From a virus: a stretch of 30,649 nucleotides of DNA. Below the pieces are notes generated by a model. The model had not been told where the DNA came from and did no database searches. It saw only the letters and a program-made list of their open reading frames with translations. The stretch covers positions 1 through 30,649 of IMG/VR virus record IMGVR_UViG_3300004807_000080. One strand, 5' to 3'. The translations under genes were made by a program, and so were the position numbers. Below are positions 18,944-27,697 of this stretch, piece by piece (within the stretch, counting starts at the first letter, position 1; each line of letters begins with the position of its first letter).

Positions 18944-19238
18944 TTCAGAAATAACAGGATTGATTAAAGCAAATCCACGACCGGAGCGAGGCCGTCCAAA
19001 GACAATTGCACGCAGAAATTTACTTAAGTCAAATCCAGGCGAATGGTTTTTGTGGAAAGAAAATTCAAAAACAGGCGGGGATTCGGGCCAAGCTTTGAGA
19101 ACTCTTGTTGGACTTACCACATTAACCAATGTTGACAGAAAAGCACTTGCCTATCAAGCAATGAGTCAAGTTAATGAAAATGGAACATACAATGTTTTTG
19201 TTCGTTACGTTGGTGAAAAGAGAGAATACGTCAACTAA
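18936..19238 (+). CDS. conserved basic actinophage protein
   Basis: A 100-residue basic protein with an N-terminal arm (ANPRPERGRPKTIARRN) and a compact domain (KSNPGEWFLWKENSKTG, ALRTLVG, YNVFVRYVGE). The NPGxWxLW and YxVYVRYVG patterns recur in short actinophage proteins; a DNA-binding role would fit the basic arm but is not shown. AAAAGGAAACGA precedes the ATG at 18936. Confidence 0.6.
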   Translation: MNNSEITGLIKANPRPERGRPKTIARRNLLKSNPGEWFLWKENSKTGGDSGQALRTLVGLTTLTNVDRKALAYQAMSQVNENGTYNVFVRYVGEKREYVN

Positions 19239-19249
19239 CGATTAAATAA

Positions 19250-19292
19250 AAACCCCCGGCTTAAGGATATTAACCTTAACCGGGGGTTTTTT
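19250..19292. terminator. bidirectional terminator
   Basis: AACCCCCGG pairs with CCGGGGGTT, with an inner TTAAGG/CCTTAA stem. A T6 run follows on the plus strand and TTTTTATTT on the minus strand. It serves the rightward Rpf operon and the leftward replication operon ending at 19310. Confidence 0.85.
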
Positions 19293-19309
19293 AACGCCTT
19301 TGATGTATA

Positions 19310-20017
19310 TTAATCATCAAGAACATCAACATCAATAATGTTATGAATCCAAGTCGGCTCAAGATCGCCCCCCATCTCACTTAATTTCTTTGCAAACATG
19401 TTGCGAGCCATCTCAATTTGTGACTCGCTAAGTTTTAAATCCTGACTAAGGATAATTGCCATGAAAGCGGCACCAACAAGGTTTGCCTGATGTTCTTCAA
19501 GTTCGATAACACGTTTGCGAAGATCGTATTTCATCATAAACTCAAGAGCACCCTGATACCTCTCCCATGCACGTTCCATAACCTCAATCAAAGCTCGTAC
19601 ATGTTCGACGCCCGCTTTGTCGGTTACTTCCAAGATACCGTTAAGTTCGTTCATCTTTTCTTCAAGGATTAAAGTCCACTGTTTCATCTTTGAAGCAAGA
19701 ATCCACGCCTCAACTTCTGGTGGACCAATTGGTTCAGGTTGTTCAAGCCTGTCAGAAAGAGCAACTAATTCCTTTTGCATCTTTCTTTGCACAGCTCCCC
19801 TTGTGTGTCGCATTGTTGCGCCAAGATGCCACTTGCAAGTTCCTTCTCCTAGATGATCTGTGCCCATGCCCGCTTTTTTCGTGCAGTAGCGAGTAATACC
19901 AATTTCTCTGGCTTCTTTAGAAGTTACCTTTGCACCACACTTGCCCTCAAGTGGTTCTGCGCTACCGGGTATCTTTATGTCAGGGTAATGACTTTCCCAT
20001 AGTTCTTCGTCTGTCAT
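19310..20017 (-). CDS. zinc-site phage protein, possible small terminase subunit
   Basis: This 235-residue protein has an N-terminal CGAKVTSKEAREIGITRYC, then GMGTDHLGEGTCKWHLGAT, giving C-C-C-H zinc ligands. Similar GTDHxGxGxCxxH blocks occur in actinophage proteins often called small terminase subunits. The rest is a long helical region (KMKQWTLILEEKMNELNGIL; MERAWERYQGALEFMMK; KRVIELEEHQANL), compatible with an oligomeric DNA-binding subunit. No large terminase gene is in the window to confirm this. It is the last gene of the leftward replication operon. Confidence 0.55.
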   Translation of the reverse strand: MTDEELWESHYPDIKIPGSAEPLEGKCGAKVTSKEAREIGITRYCTKKAGMGTDHLGEGTCKWHLGATMRHTRGAVQRKMQKELVALSDRLEQPEPIGPPEVEAWILASKMKQWTLILEEKMNELNGILEVTDKAGVEHVRALIEVMERAWERYQGALEFMMKYDLRKRVIELEEHQANLVGAAFMAIILSQDLKLSESQIEMARNMFAKKLSEMGGDLEPTWIHNIIDVDVLDD

Positions 20018-20154
20018 TCTCCGTCCTTTCTAATTTTTTTAATATCAACCCAAAAAGTTGAATTATTAATCTTTGTCATTTCAAGCGGCCTACCCAATTG
20101 ACTTGGGTGTCTTTTCATGCTTGCTTTCTTTTTTCTTCTATTAAAGAACATCAT
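20014..20154 (-). CDS. 46-residue basic protein
   Basis: A lysine/arginine-rich start, MMFFNRRKKKASMKRHPSQL, then GRPLEMTKINNSTFWVDIKK. It overlaps the WhiB stop and the next start by ATGA at both ends. It may bind nucleic acid by charge. No family is recognised. Confidence 0.55.
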   Translation of the reverse strand: MMFFNRRKKKASMKRHPSQLGRPLEMTKINNSTFWVDIKKIRKDGE

Positions 20155-20585
20155 GTCTTTGCTCTCGATTCTCTATATTTTTTAATAAATTCTGTATGCG
20201 CCTTGCGACATTCACAAACTTGATTGTTTTCATCAACAAATCGCCACTTACGCCTAATGTGTAATTGATATCCTTTTTCGGTTCCATGTTCTATTTCTTT
20301 TAAAACATGTTTTGCCTTGGGCATCGCGCGTCTCATCTGCTTGTTAAGGCTTGGATTGTACCCTGGCTCAAAAACGCCAAGATCTCTTCGAATAAGAAAA
20401 CGTTCTTGTTCTGTTGTTCCCGCCCAATATCCATAGGATTCTGTTTCTATTGCGTATTTTAAACATTCATCCTGCACGGGGCAACCCTTGCAAAGATTTT
20501 TCATCTCCTCTGTAACAAATCCCGAGAAAAAATCTACCTTTGTGCCGGAACATGCGGAATGCTCACGCCATTTTTCACTACTCAC
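20151..20585 (-). CDS. WhiB-family iron-sulfur transcription regulator
   Basis: In this 144-residue protein the four cluster-binding cysteines are present (C12, C32, C35, C41), with the CxxC in CKGC. The GYWAG turn (residues 52-56) follows, and then a basic region. WhiB proteins bind a [4Fe-4S] cluster, contact the major sigma factor and are almost confined to actinobacteria and their phages. A C-terminal extension of about 70 residues, with two more cysteines (VCEC), is longer than usual. The GTG start follows AGAAAGG. Confidence 0.9.
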   Translation of the reverse strand: MSSEKWREHSACSGTKVDFFSGFVTEEMKNLCKGCPVQDECLKYAIETESYGYWAGTTEQERFLIRRDLGVFEPGYNPSLNKQMRRAMPKAKHVLKEIEHGTEKGYQLHIRRKWRFVDENNQVCECRKAHTEFIKKYRESRAKT

Positions 20586-20596
20586 TAAATACCTTT

Positions 20597-21106
20597 CTAA
20601 TTGCTAGTTGTTTTTTTAATGGAACACTTTAAAAGTTTGACAGGTTTTGATACAAACATGTCGTACTTTGTAGCGCATTCCACTGCTGCAATTAGTTGTT
20701 CGGGACCAATTGTTTCGCATGCCTCCAAGTAGCCAAGTGCATAAGCTGCACCTGAACCAATTGCGTAATACGGTGATTCAAGTTCTATAACTGCTAGATC
20801 GCTTTGTACAATAACCAAAGGTCTATTTGGCCATGCACAAAGAACGTCAGTTTCCTTGACGGCTTCGTCTTCTCCTTTCATTCCCTTTAGCATTGTTACG
20901 ACTGTTTGAGGACTACATTTTCTTGATTTCAGCGTAGAAATCATGTTGATTGATCTCCAAGAACCGGCAGAACCAATGAGTCCATTGCCAGCGTGAGCTA
21001 TTGCCTTTGGTGTTATTGAAGCTATTGTTGCTTCTCCATCACTGGCGGCAGCGTCATAGGCCATGTAGCAGTGCTTGTCTGTTGTATATCCAACTACGCA
21101 AGTCAT
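20597..21106 (-). CDS. HslV/proteasome-beta-like Ntn hydrolase
   Basis: This 169-residue protein starts MTCVVGYTTD. With the initiator Met removed, the catalytic Thr1, Asp17 (in YDAAAS) and Lys33 (in ITPKAI) fall at exactly the proteasome/HslV positions, and IGSGAAYALGYLEA matches the HslV IGSGGPYAQAAARAL block. It should be a self-compartmentalised threonine peptidase. No HslU, ARC or other unfoldase gene is next to it. The ATG at 21106 overlaps the helicase stop as TAATG; an upstream in-frame ATG would spoil the N-terminal Thr. Confidence 0.8.
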   Translation of the reverse strand: MTCVVGYTTDKHCYMAYDAAASDGEATIASITPKAIAHAGNGLIGSAGSWRSINMISTLKSRKCSPQTVVTMLKGMKGEDEAVKETDVLCAWPNRPLVIVQSDLAVIELESPYYAIGSGAAYALGYLEACETIGPEQLIAAVECATKYDMFVSKPVKLLKCSIKKTTSN

Positions 21107-22317
21107 TAAAGATCCTTTGCCGGTGTCCAGACTCCATCTAGGAGCCATGCTTTATCTCTTACTATCTTATCTGGCCAACTTACCCCGGCCAAACGGTCAC
21201 CTCTATAACGTTTTACGTTAAGAACTGTGGGGTCAGTTGTATCTTTGTAAAGAGAAATACCAATTTCAGGCCAAGCCATCCATCGTTGTGAACCCATAGG
21301 GGATAGGTCTCTTTTTTCACCTTGCTTTCCCTTTGCAGCATGATGCTCCATGATAAGCGCAAAACCATACTTAGTTCGCAGGTCGTCAAGAACCCCCATG
21401 GCTTCATCAGCAGAGTCTTCATACGATTCATTTGCATTGCGACGATACATTTTGTAGATAGGACCAATGCAAACAAGATCGGGCTTATGAAAAGCGATTT
21501 CTCTTTGCAGCTCTGCCCTGTCAGAAAGTCGACGAATTTCAATTCCACCGGGTTGTCTCCAGACACGAAAACGTTCTGAGTCATAACCACTTGGGTTTCT
21601 CATTTGAAGATGACGATCGAATGGCTCTGCCGTTTGAAGAATAGCTTGAGCAGGGTTTTCAAGGTCAACAACAAGTGCTCGAATAGGAGGTATGGGCTGA
21701 TGGCTGAATGGATGAAATCCTTGCGATGCAGACATTGCTATTGTTCGTAGCATCAAAGATTTACCGGCACCTTCTTCGGCAACAACAATGGTTCGGTAAT
21801 CTTGATGCATCATTCCTGGAATAACAACTGGCGCAAGTTCTTCCGCACGCATTGACAGTTCTTGAATAGTTAAAGATTCAGGCTCTGTGTTTTTTATTGT
21901 GCCAATAGTTGTAACAAACTTTTCTGTTCCCTCTGCAAGAACGTAGGGGTCTGCGCCACCTTGCGCCAATTGGATTCCTTCGCCGAAGTGACGCATTAGC
22001 CTTCTTGAGGCACTGTGCGTAACTATAATTTTTGCATAATCAGCGGCATTGTTTGCGCTTGGAACCTCAAGAGTAAAGCCAATAAGTGTGCTAACCGAAT
22101 CCGGCCTGTTCATCTCGGCTGAAACAGTAATTGCATCTACCGATTGACCACGCTCAACAAGCCTTTGAATTGCACCAAAAATTTCCGCATTTGGAGGCGA
22201 ATAAAAATCTTCTACGCTACAACTTTCAACTCCAACTAAAGCTGCTGATGGTGATAAAAGCATTGCACCTAGCAAGGATGCTTCTGCCGCAAGATCGTGC
22301 GGTATTGAGTTTGACAT
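21106..22317 (-). CDS. DnaB-like replicative helicase (DnaB-N plus RepA-like ATPase)
   Basis: In this 403-residue protein, residues 1-100 match the DnaB N-terminal domain (HDLAAEASLLGAMLL; DFYSPPNAEIFGAIQRL). The C-terminal part is a RecA-fold ATPase with Walker A AEEGAGKS (180-187), a Walker B-like VVDLEN near 218 and a second acidic strand, PDLVCIGPIY. The ATPase half looks like the shorter RepA/AAA_25 type rather than a full DnaB C domain. It probably unwinds the replication fork. It sits directly downstream of a winged-helix replication protein. Confidence 0.8.
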   Translation of the reverse strand: MSNSIPHDLAAEASLLGAMLLSPSAALVGVESCSVEDFYSPPNAEIFGAIQRLVERGQSVDAITVSAEMNRPDSVSTLIGFTLEVPSANNAADYAKIIVTHSASRRLMRHFGEGIQLAQGGADPYVLAEGTEKFVTTIGTIKNTEPESLTIQELSMRAEELAPVVIPGMMHQDYRTIVVAEEGAGKSLMLRTIAMSASQGFHPFSHQPIPPIRALVVDLENPAQAILQTAEPFDRHLQMRNPSGYDSERFRVWRQPGGIEIRRLSDRAELQREIAFHKPDLVCIGPIYKMYRRNANESYEDSADEAMGVLDDLRTKYGFALIMEHHAAKGKQGEKRDLSPMGSQRWMAWPEIGISLYKDTTDPTVLNVKRYRGDRLAGVSWPDKIVRDKAWLLDGVWTPAKDL

Positions 22318-22326
22318 TACGTCCCT

Positions 22327-23286
22327 TTAAATATTTTTTCGTTCGCCTGATGCAGAGTCTAGCGCATAAGGCATTCCGTTTTGGTCTACTGATTGTCCTA
22401 AATTGTTTATGGGACGACTGTACCCGTGTTTGAGTGGGTTGTCAAGAAGAACTTCATTTGTTTTTGGATCTGTCCACGCAATTGCAGAATCGTAATCGTC
22501 GTAAATCTTTGCAGATATTTTTTGCTCTGCTGTCATAACAAATTTAGCAACGTCGGGAGCAGAACCAGACAAGTACGCTTCCCACTTCTTTGAACTTCCA
22601 AAAAATGTTGAAGCATGAAGTGTGTAGGTGTCTGACTTTCCTCGCCTGTCCTCTGCATAGTTGATTGTTGCTTTTAATAAATCATCAAAAGAAACTTTTC
22701 CAGTGCTCAAGGTTTCATTGAAGGCAACAAACGCTTTTCCTTTACCGATTTTTCTTGGATAGATATCCCAAATTTTTGCAAACTCATCTGGGTAGGTAAC
22801 GACCTCACGCTTCTTGCGAGTTTTGATCTGTTCCTTAGATATATTAATATCTATATCATTATTATATAATACCCCTGGTCTTTTGAGTCCAGCTTGGACA
22901 TCTGTGTCCACCCTACCTGGAGCTTCTGCGGGCCAAAGATAGTAAGCACTTTTTACCTGTTTACCGTTCCTGTGACGTGGTTGAATTGTTATGGCGCCAA
23001 CATCACGAAGTTCATAGATGGCTCGACGTACCGTCTTGTCGCATATGTTAAGAAGATCGGCAAGTGCTTTGTGCGATGTTCCTTTGATTCCGAAAGATCC
23101 ATTGAGCGCACCCTTTAGGTATCCCCAAATACGGATCGATCTATCTGATAAGTCTTTGTGCGTAAAAATCCAAATAGGTATGGAGACTGACTTTTCATTA
23201 GTAAGAATTCCATAGAAAGTTTCTCCGTCAATCTCAAGCTCAGCAAGTATGTCTTTGCCGTCAAGCGAGTATTCCTTTGTTTTCAT
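22327..23286 (-). CDS. winged-helix replication protein (DnaD/replisome-organiser-like)
   Basis: In this 319-residue protein, the N-terminal half has a winged helix-turn-helix (GTSHKALADLLNICDKTVRRAIYELRDVGAI), where the recognition helix is CDKTVRRAIYEL. The C-terminal half (FAKIWDIYPRKIGKGKAFVAF ... DTYTLHASTFFGSSKKWEAYL) is a pattern typical of phage replication-initiation proteins that load the helicase. Being next to the DnaB-like gene supports this. The ATG overlaps the helicase stop as TAATG. Confidence 0.75.
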   Translation of the reverse strand: MKTKEYSLDGKDILAELEIDGETFYGILTNEKSVSIPIWIFTHKDLSDRSIRIWGYLKGALNGSFGIKGTSHKALADLLNICDKTVRRAIYELRDVGAITIQPRHRNGKQVKSAYYLWPAEAPGRVDTDVQAGLKRPGVLYNNDIDINISKEQIKTRKKREVVTYPDEFAKIWDIYPRKIGKGKAFVAFNETLSTGKVSFDDLLKATINYAEDRRGKSDTYTLHASTFFGSSKKWEAYLSGSAPDVAKFVMTAEQKISAKIYDDYDSAIAWTDPKTNEVLLDNPLKHGYSRPINNLGQSVDQNGMPYALDSASGERKNI

Positions 23287-25331
23287 TATTCGCCCATTCC
23301 TTTCTCCGCCAAATATACAGCAAGATCGCCAACAATGCTCGTGTTTTGAACGCCTTCTTCGCCGTTTGTAACAGCGTCAACAACGCGCTTTTTCTTTTCA
23401 AGCAGATTATAAACATACTCGTCAATAGTGTCTGGCGCAAGCAAATACCAAGCTGTCGCACCGTGCATGTCGTTTGTGCGACCGTAGCAACGACTAACGC
23501 ATTGTTCGTGAATAGCCGGTGTCCATCCTAGTTCGCAAAAGACTACATCAGACGCAGCGGTAAGTGTTAAACCCTCTGACGTTGCCTGCATGTTACCAAT
23601 AAACATTCTGCAATTTGGATCGTTTTGAAATGAATCAACTGAGGCCATGCGGTCATCAGTAGAAACACCGCCACGAACCTTTACGGCAATGTCCTTGTAT
23701 CGTTCATAAAGCCTTTCTACAAGTTCAATGTGCTCCGCAAATACAATAACTTTTTCGGTGTCGTTTGATTCAATAAAATTATCTAACCATGCGATTATGT
23801 TGTCGTATTTGAGTTTTGATACGGCGTCGCGAAGTGCTGTAATTTTTATAAGACCCTGATTTCTTTCCAATCGAAGACGCTTTTCCCAATACGCTTTCGA
23901 TCCATCGCTACCTTCTTCCTCTGCAATAGCCATTGCTCGGGTGGCAAAATACTCAACAACGTCAGCCTCAACAACCTTGTATTCTGCAATCGCCTTTGGA
24001 TTAATTGCAAGGTGCTGTACGGCATTGCGAAGCGGTGGAAGATCACCGTAAACGTCTGCCTTCATGCGACGAACAAAGCATAACGAACGAAGTTTTCGGT
24101 TTAACTCGTCTGTGTTTGTTGCGGTGTTCTTCTTGGGGGCGTAACGACTTTTAAAACCCCAAATGCCACCAAAATCATCAATCCTACCGATAGCCTCAAG
24201 TTGAGGTATAAGTTCTTCTGGCCTATTGGTTATTGGTGTTCCAGTAAGCAAAAAAACAAAGTCGTTATGATTAAGGGATTTAGCAAGTTTCATTACAGCA
24301 TCCGTGCGCTTTACTGTCCACTTTTCAATAGGCTTATCAAAGTGTTCGTTGCATGAGGCGCATCGTCTTGCGTTTGATCGAACAGAGTTATCACATGTAG
24401 GGCAAAGATTCTTCTTTTCACCGTTCTTAATTGCATGTGCTTCATCAACGACCAATGATCTGAATCCGTGCTTGAATAAATCTGGTGTTCGCTCGTAAAG
24501 AATGTCGTAATTAACAATTACCACATCAGATTTTGATATTTCTTCACTCTTTGTCCCATAAAGGACTGAAACAGAGAGACCTGGAAAGAACTTTTTTGTC
24601 TCACGTTGCCAGTTCAACTTAAGAGTGTTTGGACAGACAACAACCATTGGATAACGACTCTCTGTTGCAACGGCAGCAAGTGCTTGTGCTGTTTTACCAA
24701 GTCCCGGTTGATCTGCAAGTATTACCTTTCTTGCTTTTGTCATGTAAGAAACGCCAGCCTGTTGATATGGAAGAAGTTCTATTGCAATATTTGGAACATC
24801 AATACTTCCCTCAAGAGCTTCTGAAGCCCTGACCATTGCCTCCAATTTGTTAATGTGATCTTGAATTTCATCATCTATTTCGCTGGAAACAGTAAAGCCA
24901 AACCTGGACGCAAGAACAGCAACTTTATCTGCGTGCTCCCTAGGAACACGCCACGTCCTGCTTTTTGCGTCCCACTTAACGTCGGGAATTATGTTCCTAA
25001 TTGAATTAATAACCCTTGGGTCATAAACAAAATTAATAACTATTTCACCACCAGAAACATTTATATTTGTAAAATCACTGAGTAAATCTTCTTGAAGCGT
25101 ATCCTGCATTTCCCTTAACTCCTTTGGTAGATCAATATTCCATTTATCGGCTAAAGCTCGAACAAGTATCGCCGAGGACATGGGAAATACATTTGCTTTC
25201 TCGCTTGCATCCCACTTGCGTCCTTCAATTCGACGGCAATCTTCAACGAAAGCCTGACTATATCGAGAGTAAACAACGATAGAACCATCCCTTATTACTG
25301 CATAATTTTTTTGGGCATAGTATGTTTTCAT
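23286..25331 (-). CDS. SNF2-family helicase with HARP-like repeats
   Basis: In this 681-residue protein, Walker A is QPGLGKT (208-214), the DEAH box is at 296-299 and motif III is LLTGTP. The C-terminal helicase lobe includes VIVFAEH and QCVSRCYGR. Two short repeats near the N-terminus (RKWDASEKANVFP at 38-50 and VKWDAKSRTWRVP at 118-130) resemble the HARP motifs of SMARCAL1, which rewinds or remodels forked DNA. A four-cysteine knuckle (C310, C313, C324, C327) is inserted after the DEAH box. The ATG at 25331 is preferred because it is seven bases from a -10; upstream in-frame codons lie in the promoter region. Confidence 0.85.
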   Translation of the reverse strand: MKTYYAQKNYAVIRDGSIVVYSRYSQAFVEDCRRIEGRKWDASEKANVFPMSSAILVRALADKWNIDLPKELREMQDTLQEDLLSDFTNINVSGGEIVINFVYDPRVINSIRNIIPDVKWDAKSRTWRVPREHADKVAVLASRFGFTVSSEIDDEIQDHINKLEAMVRASEALEGSIDVPNIAIELLPYQQAGVSYMTKARKVILADQPGLGKTAQALAAVATESRYPMVVVCPNTLKLNWQRETKKFFPGLSVSVLYGTKSEEISKSDVVIVNYDILYERTPDLFKHGFRSLVVDEAHAIKNGEKKNLCPTCDNSVRSNARRCASCNEHFDKPIEKWTVKRTDAVMKLAKSLNHNDFVFLLTGTPITNRPEELIPQLEAIGRIDDFGGIWGFKSRYAPKKNTATNTDELNRKLRSLCFVRRMKADVYGDLPPLRNAVQHLAINPKAIAEYKVVEADVVEYFATRAMAIAEEEGSDGSKAYWEKRLRLERNQGLIKITALRDAVSKLKYDNIIAWLDNFIESNDTEKVIVFAEHIELVERLYERYKDIAVKVRGGVSTDDRMASVDSFQNDPNCRMFIGNMQATSEGLTLTAASDVVFCELGWTPAIHEQCVSRCYGRTNDMHGATAWYLLAPDTIDEYVYNLLEKKKRVVDAVTNGEEGVQNTSIVGDLAVYLAEKGMGE

Positions 25332-25367
25332 AGGCCGAAGCCTACAGCACAAATGTTCATCTGTCAA
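25332..25367 (-). promoter_or_regulatory. leaderless promoter of the replication operon with SOS-like box
   Basis: On the minus strand a perfect TTGACA (25362-25367), a 17-bp spacer and TAGGCT (25339-25344), then seven bases to the ATG. The spacer carries GAAC-ATTT-GTGC (25347-25358), one base off the GAAC-N4-GTTC SOS consensus. Confidence 0.65.
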
Positions 25368-25378
25368 GTTGTAAGTGC

Positions 25379-25407
25379 TTGACGGTGAACAAAGGTTCGT
25401 GTATAGT
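25379..25407 (+). promoter_or_regulatory. recA promoter with an SOS box in its spacer
   Basis: TTGACG (25379-25384), a 17-bp spacer and TATAGT (25402-25407). The spacer holds GAAC-AAAG-GTTC (25387-25398), the LexA-box core of Bacillus and actinobacteria. A repressor bound there would block this promoter. Confidence 0.75.
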
Positions 25408-25432
25408 GATTTTGAATCCATGAAAGGACAGT

Positions 25433-26467
25433 ATGGCCAAACAGGCAAAAACCACTGAAAACACGCTGGAAAGCGTCATAGATGAGATCAATAAAAACTT
25501 TGGACCGGGCACAATTGTACGGTTAAACAGCGCCGAAGTAGAGCCAGTAGAGGTAATTTCTACAGGAATTCTACCTCTAGACCTAGCTTTGGGCACTGGT
25601 GGTCTGCCCAGAGGACGCATTGTAGAGTTTTTTGGACCCCCTTCTTCGGGTAAGAGTACCCTGGCTATGCACGCCATCGCAGAAGCCCAAAAAAGGGGCT
25701 TACAGTGCGCCTACGTGGACGCTGAGCACGCCCTGGATCCCAATTATGCACAGGCACTAGGAGTCAACCTTGATGAACTGCTTTTGACCCAGCCATCAAC
25801 GGCTGAACAGGGGCTGGAAATTACGATTAAATTGGCAGAAACAGGCAAAATTGCCATTATTGTTGTGGATTCTGTAGCGGCATTAACTCCTAGGGCAGAA
25901 CTAGAGGGTGAAATGGGTCAGGCTAACGTAGGATTGCAGGCTCGTTTGATGGGTCAGGCACTACGAAAGTTGACCGGACCGGCATTTGACAGCAACACTT
26001 TGGTTATCTTTATCAACCAGCTTCGTGAATCCATTGGCAAGATGTTTGGACCGACCGAGTTCACCCCCGGTGGTCGTGCACTTGGTTACTATTCATCTGT
26101 GCGACTAGACATTCGACGCATTCAAACCATCAAGAAGGGTGACGACGCAACTGCTAACCGCACCCGAGTAAAGGTGGTTAAGAACAAACTTGCTACACCA
26201 TACCGACAGGCAGAGTTTGATCTTGTGTATGGCATAGGCGTCCCAAAAGAAGGCGCACTGCTTGACTGTGCAATTGACTTTGGTGTTGTCAAGAAGTCCG
26301 GAGCATGGCTTACCTATCAAGGCGAGCACATTGGCCAAGGACGTGACAAGGCTTGTGTAAACTTGAAAGAGAAGAAAGAACTTTACGAATCTATCTATCA
26401 AGAGGTAATGAGCAAAGTGAATGAAGTTGATTTTGAAATGGAGATTGAAGATGCCGAAGAAAATTGA
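25433..26467 (+). CDS. recA: RecA recombinase
   Basis: In this 344-residue protein, Walker A is GPPSSGKST (68-76), the catalytic Glu is in VDAEHALDP (E98), Walker B is [10 protein letters not shown] (D146) and the allosteric Gln is in NQLRE (Q196); all are intact. The acidic C-terminal tail ends [10 protein letters not shown]. It forms ATP-dependent filaments on single-stranded DNA, drives strand exchange and can trigger LexA self-cleavage. AAAGGA precedes the ATG. It heads the recombination operon; the promoter has an SOS box. Confidence 0.97.
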   Translation: MAKQAKTTENTLESVIDEINKNFGPGTIVRLNSAEVEPVEVISTGILPLDLALGTGGLPRGRIVEFFGPPSSGKSTLAMHAIAEAQKRGLQCAYVDAEHALDPNYAQALGVNLDELLLTQPSTAEQGLEITIKLAETGKIAIIVVDSVAALTPRAELEGEMGQANVGLQARLMGQALRKLTGPAFDSNTLVIFINQLRESIGKMFGPTEFTPGGRALGYYSSVRLDIRRIQTIKKGDDATANRTRVKVVKNKLATPYRQAEFDLVYGIGVPKEGALLDCAIDFGVVKKSGAWLTYQGEHIGQGRDKACVNLKEKKELYESIYQEVMSKVNEVDFEMEIEDAEEN

Positions 26468-26669
26468 TAAACAAAAAGCAAATCAAATGGACATTGTTAA
26501 AGCCATTAAAGGTTGGACCAAGCAAAACAAATACTCCCCGAGTTTTCGTGATCTTGTCGAACTCACCGGTCTATCGTTGGGTACAATTCACGCCGAGTGT
26601 CGTTCGCTTCGTGAACAAAATAAAATTGAATATCTTGACGGCGTTGCCAGAACACTAAGGGCAAAGTAA
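26451..26669 (+). CDS. LexA-type winged-helix DNA-binding protein without a protease domain
   Basis: This 72-residue protein, from [38 protein letters not shown] onward (residues 28-65), lines up with the LexA N-terminal domain: the PSxRDL helix, the GLSxxxxH recognition helix and the wing. The S24 peptidase half with its Ser-Lys dyad is absent. The ATG at 26451 overlaps the end of recA by 17 bases and follows GGAG; the stop overlaps the next gene as TAATG. It may bind the SOS box of the recA promoter without being cleavable; this is inference. Confidence 0.75.
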   Translation: MPKKIDKQKANQMDIVKAIKGWTKQNKYSPSFRDLVELTGLSLGTIHAECRSLREQNKIEYLDGVARTLRAK

Positions 26670-27694
26670 TGGATAATGTAAAGATTGTTCCAGTCTGGGA
26701 TAAAACAGAGTCGGAGTGGCTTGAACTTCGTAAGAACGGTATCGGTGGTTCTGATGCGGGAACAATCTGTGGCGTAAACAAATACAACTCTCCTTACGCA
26801 CTTTGGTCAGAAAAGGCTGGCATTGTAGAGCGCACGTTTGAAGGCAATGAAGCAACTGAATGGGGTCATATTTTGGAAAGACCTATTGCTGATAAATATG
26901 CAAAGGATTACAATTGTGCCGTTGTTGAATGGCCTGTAATTATTTGGTCAACTGATCCAGATAAAAACTTTATGTTTGCCAACCTTGACTTTCTTATTGT
27001 TAAACCTTCCGAGCAATTCCCAGCCGGTGTTGTAACCGATTGGAGATCAGATGTGCCACCAGTGGGCATTGAGCGTATTCTTGAAGTTAAGACTGCCGGT
27101 ATTGCTAGCCCGGGTAATCCTGGCGCATGGGCAAATAATCAGGTTCCTCAGAGCTACATGCTTCAGGGGTATCACTACGGCGTTGTAACCGGGGTGAAGT
27201 CGATCACATTCTGTGCGTTAATTGGCGGACAAGGAATTCAAGTAAGAAACATGCATTGGGACGAAAACATTGCTGAAAACCTTGTTGCTGCCGAATCAAT
27301 GTTTTGGGATGCTGTTGTGACGCTTAGCCCACCGGCGACGGACGGAAGCGATGCAACAGAATCCGCACAATCAAAGATGTATCCTCGTCACAAAGACGGC
27401 AAGGTTTACGAAGGTGGATCAGAACTGAGAGAACTTTGGGCTGAATTTACTCTTGCAAAAGAAAATTCTGAGGCGGCAGAAAAGGAAAGAAAGCGACTTC
27501 GTGCGCAAATCCTTGAGTTGGTCGGTGATGCAGAATACGCCACCGTAGATGGTCAACCATTGTTCTCATACAGGGCCAATAAAGATTCCGAGACGTTTGA
27601 TTCTAAAAAGCTTCAGAATCAGATGCCGGAAATTTATGCCCAATTTACCAGCCTTAGACCTGGATCTAGGGTTCTTAGAGAAATCAAGAATTAG
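26669..27694 (+). CDS. YqaJ-family exonuclease/recombinase
   Basis: In this 341-residue protein, the hallmark IGGSDAG block (25-31) is followed by WGHILE (65-70), NLDFL (D107) and ILEVKTAG (E139, K141). Together these give the D-E-x-K core of the PD-(D/E)xK YqaJ fold. A C-terminal helical extension (LAKENSEAAEKERKRLRAQI) is typical of phage members. The enzyme resects DNA ends to give single strands for annealing by the ERF protein two genes on. It starts by TAATG overlap. Confidence 0.88.
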   Translation: MDNVKIVPVWDKTESEWLELRKNGIGGSDAGTICGVNKYNSPYALWSEKAGIVERTFEGNEATEWGHILERPIADKYAKDYNCAVVEWPVIIWSTDPDKNFMFANLDFLIVKPSEQFPAGVVTDWRSDVPPVGIERILEVKTAGIASPGNPGAWANNQVPQSYMLQGYHYGVVTGVKSITFCALIGGQGIQVRNMHWDENIAENLVAAESMFWDAVVTLSPPATDGSDATESAQSKMYPRHKDGKVYEGGSELRELWAEFTLAKENSEAAEKERKRLRAQILELVGDAEYATVDGQPLFSYRANKDSETFDSKKLQNQMPEIYAQFTSLRPGSRVLREIKN

Positions 27695-27697
27695 TTC

